Positions 23,673-33,069 are shown, counted from the stretch's first letter. The stretch: DNA of 50,995 bases from an uncultured Eubacterium sp. (GCA_937966095.1 CALCKF010000084.1:1-50995); one strand, 5' to 3'. Numbers and translations are program-made. The notes: generated from the letters alone by a model not told the origin.

Positions 23673-24926
23673 TCATTTTGATAATTCTTCTACGATACTC
23701 TCCATAGGTATCGTTCTCTGCTGTGATGTCTCCATATCCTTAATAACAAAGCTGCCGCTTTCAATCTCATCCTGCCCTATTACTATCGTTTTTGAAGCTT
23801 TTATCCTGTTGGCATATTTGAATTGATTCTTTATGTTACGGCCCATTATATCCATCTGTACACTTATACCCTTATGTCTGAGTTCCCTCATAAGTCCAAG
23901 GCCGGTTTTTTTGGCATCTTCACCCATGACTGCTATGAAAACATCAGCTCCCGGAGACTCAGGTATATCGGCACCGCATGCCTCCATAGTCATTAGCAAT
24001 CTTTCTTTTCCAAGGCCGAAACCAACTCCCGGTGTAGAAGGGCCTCCTATTTCCTCGACCAGATGATCATATCTGCCTCCGCCGCATACTGTGCCCTGTG
24101 CTCCTATCCTTGAAGTCACGAATTCAAAAGCCGTCTTTGTATAATAATCAAGTCCTCTCACGATTCCCGGGTCTACAGTATACTCTATCCCCATGGCATC
24201 AAGATTGCCTTTGAGCTCATCAAAAGCATCTCTGCAGTCATCACATAGATAATCCAGCATCATCGGTGCGCCCTTTACCAGCTCCTGACACACAGGCGAT
24301 TTACAGTCCAGTATCCTCATCGGGTTCCTGTTGTATCTGTCTTTGCAGGTGTCACAAAGCTGATCATATTTAGGCTCAAGAAACTTTTTCAATGCTTCTC
24401 TGTGATCTTTACGGCATTCAGGACATCCGACGCTGTTTATCCGAAGTTCTATATCTGTTATCCCCATTTCACACAGGAAATCATTAGCCAGACTTATTAT
24501 CTCTGCATCGGCCATCATATCAGAGGTACCGAATGTTTCAACTCCGAATTGGTGAAATTCCCTTAGTCTGCCTGATTGAGGCTTCTCATACCGAAAGCAC
24601 GGTATATTATAATAAAATTTGCTGGGCTGAACTCCTGCGTACATTTTATGTTCTACATATGCCCTCACCACCGGTGATGTGCCTTCAGGTTTGAGAGTTA
24701 TATTTCTTTTACCGTAATCCTGGAAACTGTACATTTCTTTCTGTACTATATCCGTAGTATCTCCCACTCCACGCTGAAACAGCTCAGTATGCTCGAAAAT
24801 CGGTGTCCTTATTTCTTCAAAACCATATTTCCTGCATATTTCAGCAAAAGAATCTTCTATATAATGCCATTTATAAGCCTGATCAGGCAACATATCTTTC
24901 GTTCCCTTAGGTGCATTAGTCAGCAT
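23673..24926 (-). CDS. hisS: Histidyl-tRNA synthetase
   Basis: The 417-residue class II synthetase starts MLTNAPKGTKDMLPDQAYKW. It contains 'FEEIRTPIFEHTELFQRGVG' (motif 1), 'TLKPEGTSPVVRAYVEHKMY', 'RYEKPQSGRLREFHQFGVET' (motif 2), the two histidine-binding motifs (one is 'GIVRGLDYYTKTAFEF'), 'VCGGGRYDHLVEEIGGPSTP' and a C-terminal anticodon domain. A zinc-like Cys cluster (CPECRKDH...CDTCKDR...CDDC) occupies the insertion around residues 165-225, as in other clostridial HisRS. GGAGGTAG precedes the ATG. Confidence 0.97.
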   Translation of the reverse strand: MLTNAPKGTKDMLPDQAYKWHYIEDSFAEICRKYGFEEIRTPIFEHTELFQRGVGDTTDIVQKEMYSFQDYGKRNITLKPEGTSPVVRAYVEHKMYAGVQPSKFYYNIPCFRYEKPQSGRLREFHQFGVETFGTSDMMADAEIISLANDFLCEMGITDIELRINSVGCPECRKDHREALKKFLEPKYDQLCDTCKDRYNRNPMRILDCKSPVCQELVKGAPMMLDYLCDDCRDAFDELKGNLDAMGIEYTVDPGIVRGLDYYTKTAFEFVTSRIGAQGTVCGGGRYDHLVEEIGGPSTPGVGFGLGKERLLMTMEACGADIPESPGADVFIAVMGEDAKKTGLGLMRELRHKGISVQMDIMGRNIKNQFKYANRIKASKTIVIGQDEIESGSFVIKDMETSQQRTIPMESIVEELSK

Positions 24927-24930
24927 ACTT

Positions 24931-26298
24931 CTACCTCCAAAAATTATTTTCTTTTCGCTCGATCATTTCATCGATCCTGTCTATGTAAATCTGGTAATTA
25001 GAGACATTTGCCACTCTTTCCAGTCTGTTTTCGGCAGGAAAATATACCTTGCTTATCCCTCCTGCTCCGATAGCAAGCACAGACTGAGTCTCTTGCATGA
25101 TCCGTATGTTATACAATGATATTTTCCCATTTCTGCAGAAGCCAACGTTTTCGGTATTTCCCGACGTATGTTTCTGTCTGTAAAGATAATATGGCCTGTA
25201 TCCGTTTTTTCTGAGGTATTCATGCGCATACCTCAGCATGCTTTCACATATATCCGCATTTCTGTAATTGAATCCGGCATCGATCTCTTTGAGTCTTGAT
25301 GCCCTTTTTACAGCTAGAGTATGAAGAGTTATATTGTCTGCTCCAGCTTCAACAATTTTTTTTATGCTTTCCTGAAAATCCTCAACACTTTCTCCCGGAA
25401 GTCCTGCGATAAGATCCGTATTGATACATTCAATACCTGATAATTCTGCCATTTCAAATGCTTTTTCCGTCTGTTCGACAGTGTGAGACCTTCCTATGAT
25501 CTCCAATGTGGCATCGTGCATAGTCTGCGGATTTATACTGATCCTGTTTACCCTGTGTTTCTTCATTATATTCAGTTTTTCCTCAGTGAAGGTGTCCGGA
25601 CGCCCGGCTTCAACTGTAAACTCCTTCAGATCTCCCAGATCGAAATTATTCTCTACTGTATCAAGGAGAATCTCCATCTGCAGCTCATCCAGCGATGTTG
25701 GAGTGCCTCCGCCTATATATATGGACTCTATTCTATAATTTTCTTCCCTGACACGTCGGCCGCAATATTTTATTTCACGGCAGAGGGCCTCAAGATACCT
25801 GTCGATTTCCTTACGGTCAGCCTGATTTGATGTAAATGAACAGTACAGACATCTTGTAGGGCAGAAAGGTATACCTATATATATGCCTAAGCTTCCCGGT
25901 TCTGCCTTGCCTGCCGTTTCAAGCTGATACCGCAGTATATCCTCAACGAGATCGATCTTATCGTGATGCAAAAGATATCTCTCAGACAATATCCGTTCCA
26001 CCTTATCATAGTCTCTGTAAAGGTCATACAGTTCTCCTGCCAGCTTAACAGGTCTTATGCCAGTAAGTATCCCCCATTTCGGTCTTTTACCGGTATACGA
26101 TGCGAGACTTTCATATATGTCACGTTTCAGAAGGTCTCCGTCTCCTGAATACTCAAACAGGCGGCAGCTTTCATCATCAACATGACATATCTCATAGTCA
26201 TCTTTATCGACAAAGACTTTTATAAGCTCCTCATACTGATTTATATTTGTCAGGCCTCTGAAGCTGCACCTAAACAAAAGGATTTCCTCTTTTCTCAT
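24931..26298 (-). CDS. hemZ: Oxygen-independent coproporphyrinogen dehydrogenase HemZ (radical SAM)
   Basis: This is a radical SAM protein of about 455 residues, with the cluster motif IPFCPTRCLYCSF (Cys at about 146, 150, 153) and 'IESIYIGGGTPTSLDELQME'. It also has 'RISINPQTMHDATLEIIGRS', 'INTDLIAGLPGESVEDF' and 'NGYRPYYLYRQKHTSGNTEN'. The ~140-residue N-terminal region before the radical SAM core, with 'KRPKWGILTGIRPVKLAG', distinguishes HemZ from HemN/HemW. The predicted reaction is oxidative decarboxylation of coproporphyrinogen III without O2. The start is unsettled: ATG at 26298 (GTG just before it) overlaps the upstream gene, while TTG at 26277 has AGAGG eight bases upstream and may be the real one. 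Confidence 0.85.
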   Translation of the reverse strand: MRKEEILLFRCSFRGLTNINQYEELIKVFVDKDDYEICHVDDESCRLFEYSGDGDLLKRDIYESLASYTGKRPKWGILTGIRPVKLAGELYDLYRDYDKVERILSERYLLHHDKIDLVEDILRYQLETAGKAEPGSLGIYIGIPFCPTRCLYCSFTSNQADRKEIDRYLEALCREIKYCGRRVREENYRIESIYIGGGTPTSLDELQMEILLDTVENNFDLGDLKEFTVEAGRPDTFTEEKLNIMKKHRVNRISINPQTMHDATLEIIGRSHTVEQTEKAFEMAELSGIECINTDLIAGLPGESVEDFQESIKKIVEAGADNITLHTLAVKRASRLKEIDAGFNYRNADICESMLRYAHEYLRKNGYRPYYLYRQKHTSGNTENVGFCRNGKISLYNIRIMQETQSVLAIGAGGISKVYFPAENRLERVANVSNYQIYIDRIDEMIERKENNFWR

Positions 26299-26893
26299 CA
26301 CCTATACTGGTATATCCCATATGACCCGGCAGCACTCTGGTCTCATCCGGCAATACGAAAAGCTTGCTGTGAATAGAATCGGCCAGTGCCGTAAAAGAGC
26401 CTCCCGGAAAATCCGTTCTGCCAATCGACTGGCAAAACAGCGTATCGCCACTGAACAGCACATTTTCGGATGCGATATATATACACATACCTCCAGGTGT
26501 ATGGCCAGGTGTATGGAAAAATTTAAGTGTAAGATTTCCTACCTTCAGTTCATCTCCGTCATTGACCAGTATATCTGCTTTGACAGTGCATGGTGTGCCG
26601 AACATCATACTCTGATTTAGCCTGTCATCTTCAAGCATTTCCTTTTCAGCAGCACATGCAACCACTTTTGCGTTTGGAAAATCCTCAAGGTGTCCATTGA
26701 CCCCGCATATGTGATCCGAATGTCCATGGGTAAGTATTATATATTCTATGTCCGCGCCTTCATCCTGCACCGCTTTTGTAAGGGCTTTGCTGTATCCGCC
26801 CGGATCTACTATAAATCCTTTTTTTGTTCCGTCATCTATCGCAAGATATGTGTTTACACTTAAAGCACCACTTGGTATGTTGAGTATTTTCAT
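26270..26893 (-). CDS. MBL-fold hydrolase, glyoxalase II-like (YqgX type)
   Basis: The 207-residue metallo-beta-lactamase fold protein has the HxHxDH motif THGHSDH (H56, H58, D60, H61), 'FHTPGHTPGGMCIY' with further metal His residues, 'VLFSGDTLFCQSIGRTDFPG' with the bridging Asp, and a C-terminal 'VLPGHMGYTSIGDEK'. Small glyoxalase II-like enzymes such as B. subtilis YqgX are the closest type; the substrate is unknown. It starts after AAAAGGAGAG and lies 14 bases after dtd. Confidence 0.88.
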   Translation of the reverse strand: MKILNIPSGALSVNTYLAIDDGTKKGFIVDPGGYSKALTKAVQDEGADIEYIILTHGHSDHICGVNGHLEDFPNAKVVACAAEKEMLEDDRLNQSMMFGTPCTVKADILVNDGDELKVGNLTLKFFHTPGHTPGGMCIYIASENVLFSGDTLFCQSIGRTDFPGGSFTALADSIHSKLFVLPDETRVLPGHMGYTSIGDEKRGNPFV

Positions 26894-26907
26894 TACTTAC
26901 TCTCCTT

Positions 26908-27357
26908 TTAAAAGTTCCTATTACTGTCCAGAAGTATTGTGACCGGACCGTCGTTATAGATCTCGACCATCATTTCCGTCTGAAATATTCCCTCTTGAAC
27001 ATCAAGTCCATGAGATCGCATATTTTCCACTGTTTTTTTGTAGAGCAGCTCAGCCTCTTCAGGTCTTGCCGCTTTAGTAAAGCTTGGGCGCTTACCCTTT
27101 CTTGCATCCCCCAGCAATGTAAACTGTGATACGGCAAGAATCGACCCATCGATATCCTTTACCGAAAGATTCATCTTATCGTTATCATCCTCAAATATAC
27201 GCAGCCCTGTGATCTTATCGGAAATATAAGCAGCATCCTTATCAGTATCTCCGGTCTCAACTCCTATAAGCACCATAAGGCCTTTTTCTATGCTTCCTGT
27301 CACTTCTCCATCTACTGTGACAGAACTTTTTTTCACTCTCTGTACTACAGCTCTCAT
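26908..27357 (-). CDS. dtd: D-aminoacyl-tRNA deacylase
   Basis: Dtd hydrolyses D-amino acids mis-attached to tRNA. The 149-residue sequence starts MRAVVQRVKKSSVTVDGEVT and has the two catalytic signatures: 'SQFTLLGDARKGKRPSFTKA' (SQFTL) and 'NDGPVTILLDS', a variant of the usual NxGPVT. The length is standard. The ATG overlaps the rel stop as ATGA, a pairing (rel-dtd) that is conserved across Firmicutes. Confidence 0.96.
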   Translation of the reverse strand: MRAVVQRVKKSSVTVDGEVTGSIEKGLMVLIGVETGDTDKDAAYISDKITGLRIFEDDNDKMNLSVKDIDGSILAVSQFTLLGDARKGKRPSFTKAARPEEAELLYKKTVENMRSHGLDVQEGIFQTEMMVEIYNDGPVTILLDSNRNF

Positions 27358-29558
27358 GTCGTTGTCCTGTATGCCTCCAGTATCCCCGGTATGCTCTTAA
27401 GCGACCGGCATATTTTTTCCATTTGATTCTTATCCCTTATAGATAATGTAAGGTTTATCTTTACAGTTTCATCTTTATTTGCTTTTGCATTGAGGCCTGA
27501 TATGTTTACATCCATATCTTCACATATCTTCGATATGCTTGACAGCATTATTTTCTGATTCTTTGCTATTATACTTATCTCAGCATCATATGACTTGTCC
27601 AGCATGTCCGGATCCCAGCTGACATCTATAAATCTGGCTCTTTCCTCAGGAGAAAGAGACTTCAGATTGTCGCAATCCCTCCTGTGTACCGAAATTCCTC
27701 TCCCTTTGGTTATGAATCCGACGATGTCATCACCCGGGACAGGGTTGCAGCATCTGGCGATCCTTATCATAAGATTATCCACGCCTTCCACTATGACACC
27801 CGATTTATCCGAATCCTTATTTTTATTATGCTGAGCTCTCTTCTGGGATTTTTCACTTATCTCATGCAGATTATCGAGAAGTGTAGTTTCTTTTTCCTTT
27901 TCCGCTTCGTGAGCTTCTTCTTCATACTTCAGCAGCAGGTTTGTAAACTTGTTCTGTAAAGTTCCGCCATTGCTCAGCTGATTATAGAGTTCATCGCTGT
28001 TTTTATAACCCAGTTCCTTTACTGCTCTGTTTACATATACGTTTTTTAAAAGCTCTCTAGGATCATAGCCTTTTTTCCTGATATATCTATCGATCTGATC
28101 CTTTCCTCTGTCTACGGAATCAGATTTGTTTTCTTTTTTGAGCCATTGCCTTATCTTGTTTCTTGCCGAACTGCTTTTTGCTATTTTGAGCCAGTCTATA
28201 CTAGGTCCGGCAGCATTTGGAGATGTTACGATTTCAACGATATCGCCGTTTTCCAGCTTGTGATCTATCGTAACCATTTTTCCGTTTACACGTGCACCTA
28301 CACATTTACAGCCTATATCCGAATGTATTTTAAAAGCAAAATCAAGAGGTGTTGATCCTGCAGGAAGTTCTATTACATCTCCCTGTGGAGTGAACACGAA
28401 TACCTGACTTGAAAACAAGTCTACTTTCAGCGATTCCATAAACTCCTTAGGGTCATTGACATCCTTCTGCCATTCAAGCGCCTGGCGCAGCCACGAAAGC
28501 TTGACCTCTTCCTTGTCAGAATCTATTCCCTCCTTGTATTTCCAATGAGCTGCGATACCGTATTCGGCAATCTTGTGCATTTCATATGTTCTTATCTGAA
28601 TTTCAAAAGGACGCCCTGTTTCTCCTATGACAGTAGTATGAAGAGACTGGTACATGTTGGGCTTTGGCATTGCTATATAATCTTTGAATCTTCCAGGTAT
28701 CGGGGTCCACATGGTGTGTACCATCCCCAGTACCGCATAACAGTCTCTTACAGTCTCGACGATTATTCTTACAGCCATTAGATCGAATATCTCATCTATA
28801 CTTTTATGCTGATATTTCATTTTCTTATATATGCTGTAAAAATGCTTGGATCGCCCATAGATATCGTATTTTATATCTATCTCATCAAGGGACTTCTTGA
28901 TTTTTTCCACTACATCATTTATGGCATTTTCACGCTCGCCCTTTTTCTCGTTAACCTGCTCAGCCAGGTCATAATAAGCCTCCGGATCAAGAAACTTTAA
29001 AGCTATATCTTCAAGCTCCATTTTCATGGCATATATACCGAGTCTTGCCGCCAGCGGTGCATATATGTCAAGAGTTTCTCTGCATTTTTCTATTATTTTG
29101 TCGTGTGTCATGTAGTTTATGGTCCTGAGATTATGAAGCCTGTCAGACAGTTTTATTATCAATACCCTTATATCCTTGGACATTGCAAGGAACATTTTTC
29201 TCAGATTTTCCACCTGACGCTCTTCTTTATTTTTGAATTTCAGTGATCCCAGCTTTGTGACACCATCGACCAGAAGCCCGACCTCTTCGCCAAAGTCAGC
29301 CACAAGGTCTTCTTTCGTATACTCCGTATCTTCTACGACATCATGTAAAAGCCCGGCAATTATCGTTTCTTCATCCATGCCCAGATCTGCCAGTATCTCT
29401 GCCACTGCCATAGGATGTATAAGATAAGGCTCGCCGGATTTCCGCAACTGTCCTCTGTGCATTTTCTCAGCTATATCATATGCTTTTCCGATAAGCTCTA
29501 TATCATAGCCCGGGTTGAAATTTAAAATTGTATCCAAAAATTCGCTTCTTTTTTTCAT
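27354..29558 (-). CDS. rel: Bifunctional (p)ppGpp synthetase/hydrolase Rel
   Basis: Rel makes and degrades (p)ppGpp in the stringent response. Domains in order over 734 residues: HD hydrolase (about 25-180; 'HPMAVAEILADLGMDEETII', HDVVED at 72-77, 'IKLSDRLHNLRTINYM'); RelA synthetase (about 225-340; 'YGRSKHFYSIYKKM', 'MYQSLHTTVIGETGRPFEIQ', 'AHWKYKEG'); TGS (about 390-450; 'VFTPQGDVIELPAGSTPLDF'); Zn-finger/RIS-like region ('IARCCNPVPGDDIVGFITKG'); and C-terminal ACT (about 660-730). Both catalytic halves keep their key residues, so it should be bifunctional. It lies 16 bases after secDF. Confidence 0.96.
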   Translation of the reverse strand: MKKRSEFLDTILNFNPGYDIELIGKAYDIAEKMHRGQLRKSGEPYLIHPMAVAEILADLGMDEETIIAGLLHDVVEDTEYTKEDLVADFGEEVGLLVDGVTKLGSLKFKNKEERQVENLRKMFLAMSKDIRVLIIKLSDRLHNLRTINYMTHDKIIEKCRETLDIYAPLAARLGIYAMKMELEDIALKFLDPEAYYDLAEQVNEKKGERENAINDVVEKIKKSLDEIDIKYDIYGRSKHFYSIYKKMKYQHKSIDEIFDLMAVRIIVETVRDCYAVLGMVHTMWTPIPGRFKDYIAMPKPNMYQSLHTTVIGETGRPFEIQIRTYEMHKIAEYGIAAHWKYKEGIDSDKEEVKLSWLRQALEWQKDVNDPKEFMESLKVDLFSSQVFVFTPQGDVIELPAGSTPLDFAFKIHSDIGCKCVGARVNGKMVTIDHKLENGDIVEIVTSPNAAGPSIDWLKIAKSSSARNKIRQWLKKENKSDSVDRGKDQIDRYIRKKGYDPRELLKNVYVNRAVKELGYKNSDELYNQLSNGGTLQNKFTNLLLKYEEEAHEAEKEKETTLLDNLHEISEKSQKRAQHNKNKDSDKSGVIVEGVDNLMIRIARCCNPVPGDDIVGFITKGRGISVHRRDCDNLKSLSPEERARFIDVSWDPDMLDKSYDAEISIIAKNQKIMLSSISKICEDMDVNISGLNAKANKDETVKINLTLSIRDKNQMEKICRSLKSIPGILEAYRTTT

Positions 29559-29574
29559 TATCTGTTTATGGTCC

Positions 29575-31941
29575 TTATTTTTTATTTCCTTTTACATATC
29601 TTTTTGATCTTTTTTCATTTTTTTTGACTTGTGAATCATCCTTTTTGACCGGCTCAAGCGCTTTTTTCTCAGTCTCGGTTTCAATCTTATGTTCCTCGGT
29701 TTTATCACCTGTCTGATCATTCTCTGTGCTTTTCTGCTTCTTTCTGCTTAGTTTCTGCTGTTTCTCGTATTTTGATATGTTTCCAGGCCTTGCAAACTCA
29801 TAATAAAGAGGGCTACATACCGCTATTGACGAGTATGCTCCGGCTATTATACCTACCATGAGAGGGATGACGAATTCTCTTATAGTATCTCCTGCTATTA
29901 TTGCCAAAGGTATCATTACTATGAGGGTTGTTGCCGATGTCATAAGTGATCTGCCGAGAGTCTGGGTTATGCTCCTGTCTATTATTTCTTCGGTATTCCC
30001 TTTTTTCATATATTTGATGTTTTCTCTTATCCTGTCAAACACCACTATAGTATCATTTATAGAATATCCGACTACTGTCAGCACTCCTGCGATAAACGGA
30101 TTGTTGACAGTAACATTGAATATCGCATAAAACGCAACTACTACAAGTACATCATGCAGAATACCCAGAAGAGCAGCTCCTCCGAATTTCCACTGAGAAA
30201 ACCTGAGCCTTATATATATAAGCATGCATACGGCGGCTATTAATATAGCCAGTATCGCATTGTTCCTGAGCTCCTTGCCTACAGACGGACCGAAAAGCTC
30301 CTCAGCGATAACATCGTCTTCCGTGGTATCAAAAGCTTCGTTCAGCGTTCCTATAACTTCAGCTCTTTTATCACTGTCGAGAGATTTTATCGTGCGCAGT
30401 ACGATCTGTTCATTATTTTCCCCCGAATATATTATCTCCGGATCAAGATCATAACTTTTTACGGCATTTTCGACCTCAGATATCTTGACCTCACGACCCA
30501 TATCCATCTGTATCATTGTGCCTCCCGTAAAGTCGATACCGTAATTCAATCCTCTAACTATTCCGAATACCAGTCCTACCACCATGATTGCTATAGAAAT
30601 CCCGTAATATATCTTCCTGTATCTTATGAAATGCAGATCTTTTCTGATGGAAAAACTTGCTCTGTTATTTTTGTTTATTCCGAAAAATCCTTTTTTGCCA
30701 AACAGCTTGCTCTCAGCCATCAGATTAACATAAAGCTGTGTAACTACCACCGCTGTAAATATGCTTACAATTATTCCGATCATGAAAGTCCACGCAAATC
30801 CTTTTACTGAACTGGTTCCGATCTGATACAGAATAACCGCCGCTATAAGGGTTGTCACCTGAGAATCTATTATGGTACTCATGGCTCTCTTTGAACCCGA
30901 CTGTACAGCAGATCTCACGGTTTTACCGTTTTCTATCTCTTCTCTTATTCTGGAGAATATGACTACATTAGCATCGACTGCCATACCTATTGACAGTATG
31001 ATACCTGCTATTCCCGGCAAGGTCAGCACGCTTCCCATAAATGCCATTATATTGAGTACGATGACAACATAGAAAAGAAGTGCCAGATCTGCTGCGATCC
31101 CCATTCCTCTGTATGCAACTATCATCAGTATCATTACTATTGCAAGTCCGATAAGACCTGCATACACACTCATTTCAAGTGCATCATATCCTATTTTTGC
31201 CGATTGAACGGAAGAATTCACCTCTTCCAGTTCCAGAGGCAGAGCTCCGCCTCTTATAAGTGCTGCAAGATTGGATGCTTCTTCCTGTGAAAAGCCGCCT
31301 GTTATACTGCACTGACCTCCGCTTATAGGCTGTTTAACAGTAGGATACGATATTATCTGTCCGTCAAGTATTATAACTATGGAATTTGAAGGGACACCTT
31401 CTATCGTTGATGTAACTTCTCCGTTATATGCTTTCTTTGTAGCCTCATAGAAAAGATCTGCACCTTCGCTGTCAAATTCAAGTGCGACCGCATACCCGGC
31501 GCTCTCGCTGTCAGTAGTTGCCGCAGCATCCTTTACGTTGCCGCCGTCAAGCACTACAGTGCCGTCAGCCAAAGCAAACTGAAGCTGTGCTGTCTTTCCT
31601 ATCTGCTCTATCGCTTCCTGCGCATCCTCTGCACCAGGAAGTTCCACTCTTATGCGCTTTTCACCTTCAATAGTAACTACGGGCTCAGCCAGCCCCATCT
31701 GATTTACTCTTTCTTCTATTACTGTCTGGGTCTGTTCCATGGCCTTCCGGAGATCATCTCCTGTCAGATCTGTATCCGCTTCCATCACGACATATACTCC
31801 GCCCTTTATGTCAAGCCCCAGCTTTATACGATCCTTTATCGGTTCAACAGGCCCGATCCCGAAGATCGTGGCATACCATCCTGCTGCTATGATTATAACA
31901 AATAATGCTGCTATGATTTTTTTTAATAAAATACGGTTCAT
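29575..31941 (-). CDS. secDF: Protein translocase SecDF fusion
   Basis: SecD and SecF use the proton motive force to complete Sec-dependent export. Here they are fused in one 788-residue chain with about 12 membrane helices: a SecD half ('LGLDIKGGVYVVMEADTDLT', 'GGALPLELEEVNSSVQSAKI', 'GIAGIILSIGMAVDANVVIF') and a SecF half from about residue 435 ('GLNYGIDFTGGTMIQMDMGR', 'VVGYSINDTIVVFDRIREN'). A ~65-residue Lys/Glu-rich tail ends the protein. The ATG chosen has GGAGGTTTCG immediately upstream; the frame stays open to 31998. A matching promoter lies upstream. Confidence 0.95.
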   Translation of the reverse strand: MNRILLKKIIAALFVIIIAAGWYATIFGIGPVEPIKDRIKLGLDIKGGVYVVMEADTDLTGDDLRKAMEQTQTVIEERVNQMGLAEPVVTIEGEKRIRVELPGAEDAQEAIEQIGKTAQLQFALADGTVVLDGGNVKDAAATTDSESAGYAVALEFDSEGADLFYEATKKAYNGEVTSTIEGVPSNSIVIILDGQIISYPTVKQPISGGQCSITGGFSQEEASNLAALIRGGALPLELEEVNSSVQSAKIGYDALEMSVYAGLIGLAIVMILMIVAYRGMGIAADLALLFYVVIVLNIMAFMGSVLTLPGIAGIILSIGMAVDANVVIFSRIREEIENGKTVRSAVQSGSKRAMSTIIDSQVTTLIAAVILYQIGTSSVKGFAWTFMIGIIVSIFTAVVVTQLYVNLMAESKLFGKKGFFGINKNNRASFSIRKDLHFIRYRKIYYGISIAIMVVGLVFGIVRGLNYGIDFTGGTMIQMDMGREVKISEVENAVKSYDLDPEIIYSGENNEQIVLRTIKSLDSDKRAEVIGTLNEAFDTTEDDVIAEELFGPSVGKELRNNAILAILIAAVCMLIYIRLRFSQWKFGGAALLGILHDVLVVVAFYAIFNVTVNNPFIAGVLTVVGYSINDTIVVFDRIRENIKYMKKGNTEEIIDRSITQTLGRSLMTSATTLIVMIPLAIIAGDTIREFVIPLMVGIIAGAYSSIAVCSPLYYEFARPGNISKYEKQQKLSRKKQKSTENDQTGDKTEEHKIETETEKKALEPVKKDDSQVKKNEKRSKRYVKGNKK

Positions 31942-32007
31942 CGAAACCTCCGGCATGATATTTATTTTAAACAGACTATAAAGTATCCATTTAATCACAC
32001 TTATAAT

Positions 32008-32036
32008 ATTTTACTACTTTTTTCCACCCTAAACAA
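32008..32036 (-). promoter_or_regulatory. Sigma-A promoter for secDF and the following housekeeping run
   Basis: On the minus strand TTGTTT (32031-32036) and TAAAAT (32008-32013) are separated by 17 bases, about 67 bases before the secDF start. It is the only good match in the gap. No terminator is visible between it and the efp terminator at 13.04 kb. Confidence 0.55.
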
Positions 32037-32057
32037 GAGAAATACATTGATTTCACA

Positions 32058-32423
32058 TTATTTATTGAGGTTGGTCCCCATCACTCCTCCGATACATCCG
32101 GCAATAAGAGGTATAACGTAAAACAAACTGAGATCATTGATGCCAAATGTGTCTGCAAATACACCTCCTGCCGCCAGCAATATTATAAGCATCAATACGA
32201 AAGATGATGCTATCCCTACCAGAATGCCTCTTTTTCCTATAACGTTCCCTTCCATCATGCCTGTTAAGAGTGATGTAAGTGAAAGCACTGTAACAAGCCC
32301 TATAAAGGACCAGCTCTCTTTGAACCCCGTAAAATATATGAGAGCCGCCAGAATCATTGTAAGGACGATAAAACATATGACGGAAATAACATATACCTTT
32401 AATGTTCTTCTTAATATATCCAT
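32058..32423 (-). CDS. Small four-helix membrane protein (TIGR04086-like)
   Basis: The 121-residue protein has four hydrophobic helices, a short basic N-terminus (MDILRRTLKVYVISVICFIV), and conserved-looking turns 'ALIYFTGFKESWSF', 'GMMEGNVIGKRGILVG' and 'GCIGGVMGTNLNK'. It resembles the TIGR04086 family of clostridial membrane proteins, which often sit beside yajC/secDF; I recall this from the family's usual context. Function is unknown. It has its own promoter candidate and a GGAGGTG ribosome site. It lies between yajC and secDF, so a link to Sec export is possible but unproven. Confidence 0.75.
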   Translation of the reverse strand: MDILRRTLKVYVISVICFIVLTMILAALIYFTGFKESWSFIGLVTVLSLTSLLTGMMEGNVIGKRGILVGIASSFVLMLIILLAAGGVFADTFGINDLSLFYVIPLIAGCIGGVMGTNLNK

Positions 32424-32439
32424 AACACACCTCCGCTAC

Positions 32440-32469
32440 ATTATATTACTGTCTTCCTCGTATTATGAA
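32440..32469 (-). promoter_or_regulatory. Candidate sigma-A promoter for the small membrane protein gene
   Basis: On the minus strand TTCATA (32464-32469) and a consensus TATAAT (32440-32445) are separated by 18 bases. The -10 box ends 16 bases before the start codon, implying a very short leader. The -35 matches four of six consensus bases. It lies just past the yajC terminator. Confidence 0.5.
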
Positions 32470-32502
32470 CCATGACAATACCAAAAGATGTTTTGCACAA
32501 TA

Positions 32503-32526
32503 AAAAAGAGGGGATCCCCTCTTTTT
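32503..32526 (-). terminator. Rho-independent terminator after yajC (24-base perfect palindrome)
   Basis: AAAAAGAGGGG and CCCCTCTTTTT (32503-32513 and 32516-32526) are exact complements around the central AT, giving a GC-rich stem ending in a U run. The symmetry means it can act in both directions. It starts 31 bases past the yajC stop. Confidence 0.9.
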
Positions 32527-32556
32527 AACATTTACTTATATTATCTGTTACAGAAA

Positions 32557-33069
32557 CTATTTTTCTTCTTTTTCTTCAACGGCTTCTTCTGTTTTTTCTT
32601 CATCAACAGCTACAGCTTCTTCCTTATCAGCAGTATCGTCAACCGCTTCTTTATCGGAAGGTTCATCAGTCGTTTCCTTTGCCTGTTCAGTCTCTTCATC
32701 CGCTTCTGTTGCTACAGCCTTTCTGATCCTTCTAGGTTTAGACTTTTTAGGCGCTTCTTCAGCAGTATTTTCTTCTTCAACCGCACTAGCAGAAGGTCTT
32801 CTGCTTTCTTCTACCACTTTCGACACAGCCCATCTCATGATCTCAAATTTGATTTTATCTGCTCCGACCTGTATAACAAGGGATTCTTCTTTAGTCTTAA
32901 CGATCTTGCCGCAGATCCCGCCGATAGTTATTATCTCATCTCCTACCTGCACACCGCTCCTCATGGCATTTATTTCTTTCTCTCTCTTTTTCTGCGGTCT
33001 TATAAGCAGGAAATACATCACTGCCAGCAAGATTATCAAAGGTAATATCATCGTTAATGTTCCGTTCAT
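32557..33069 (-). CDS. yajC: Preprotein translocase subunit YajC with long acidic tail
   Basis: YajC is the small membrane partner of SecDF. Residues 1-85 are the classic protein: one membrane helix (about 7-23), then 'FLLIRPQKKREKEINAMRSG' and 'VQVGDEIITIGGICGKIVKT' with 'VIQVGADKIKFEIMRWAVSKV'. The remaining ~85 residues are a low-complexity Glu/Ala/Thr/Lys-rich tail, absent from the usual 90-110 residue YajC. It has a GGAGGAACGCTAA ribosome site and lies 60 bases after a tRNA gene without an intervening terminator. Confidence 0.93.
   Translation of the reverse strand: MNGTLTMILPLIILLAVMYFLLIRPQKKREKEINAMRSGVQVGDEIITIGGICGKIVKTKEESLVIQVGADKIKFEIMRWAVSKVVEESRRPSASAVEEENTAEEAPKKSKPRRIRKAVATEADEETEQAKETTDEPSDKEAVDDTADKEEAVAVDEEKTEEAVEEKEEK

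Noticed and set aside
16655..24926. T-box riboswitches ahead of leuS, aspS or hisS
   Set aside because: The gaps upstream of these genes are 5 to 25 bases, far too short for a T-box leader.
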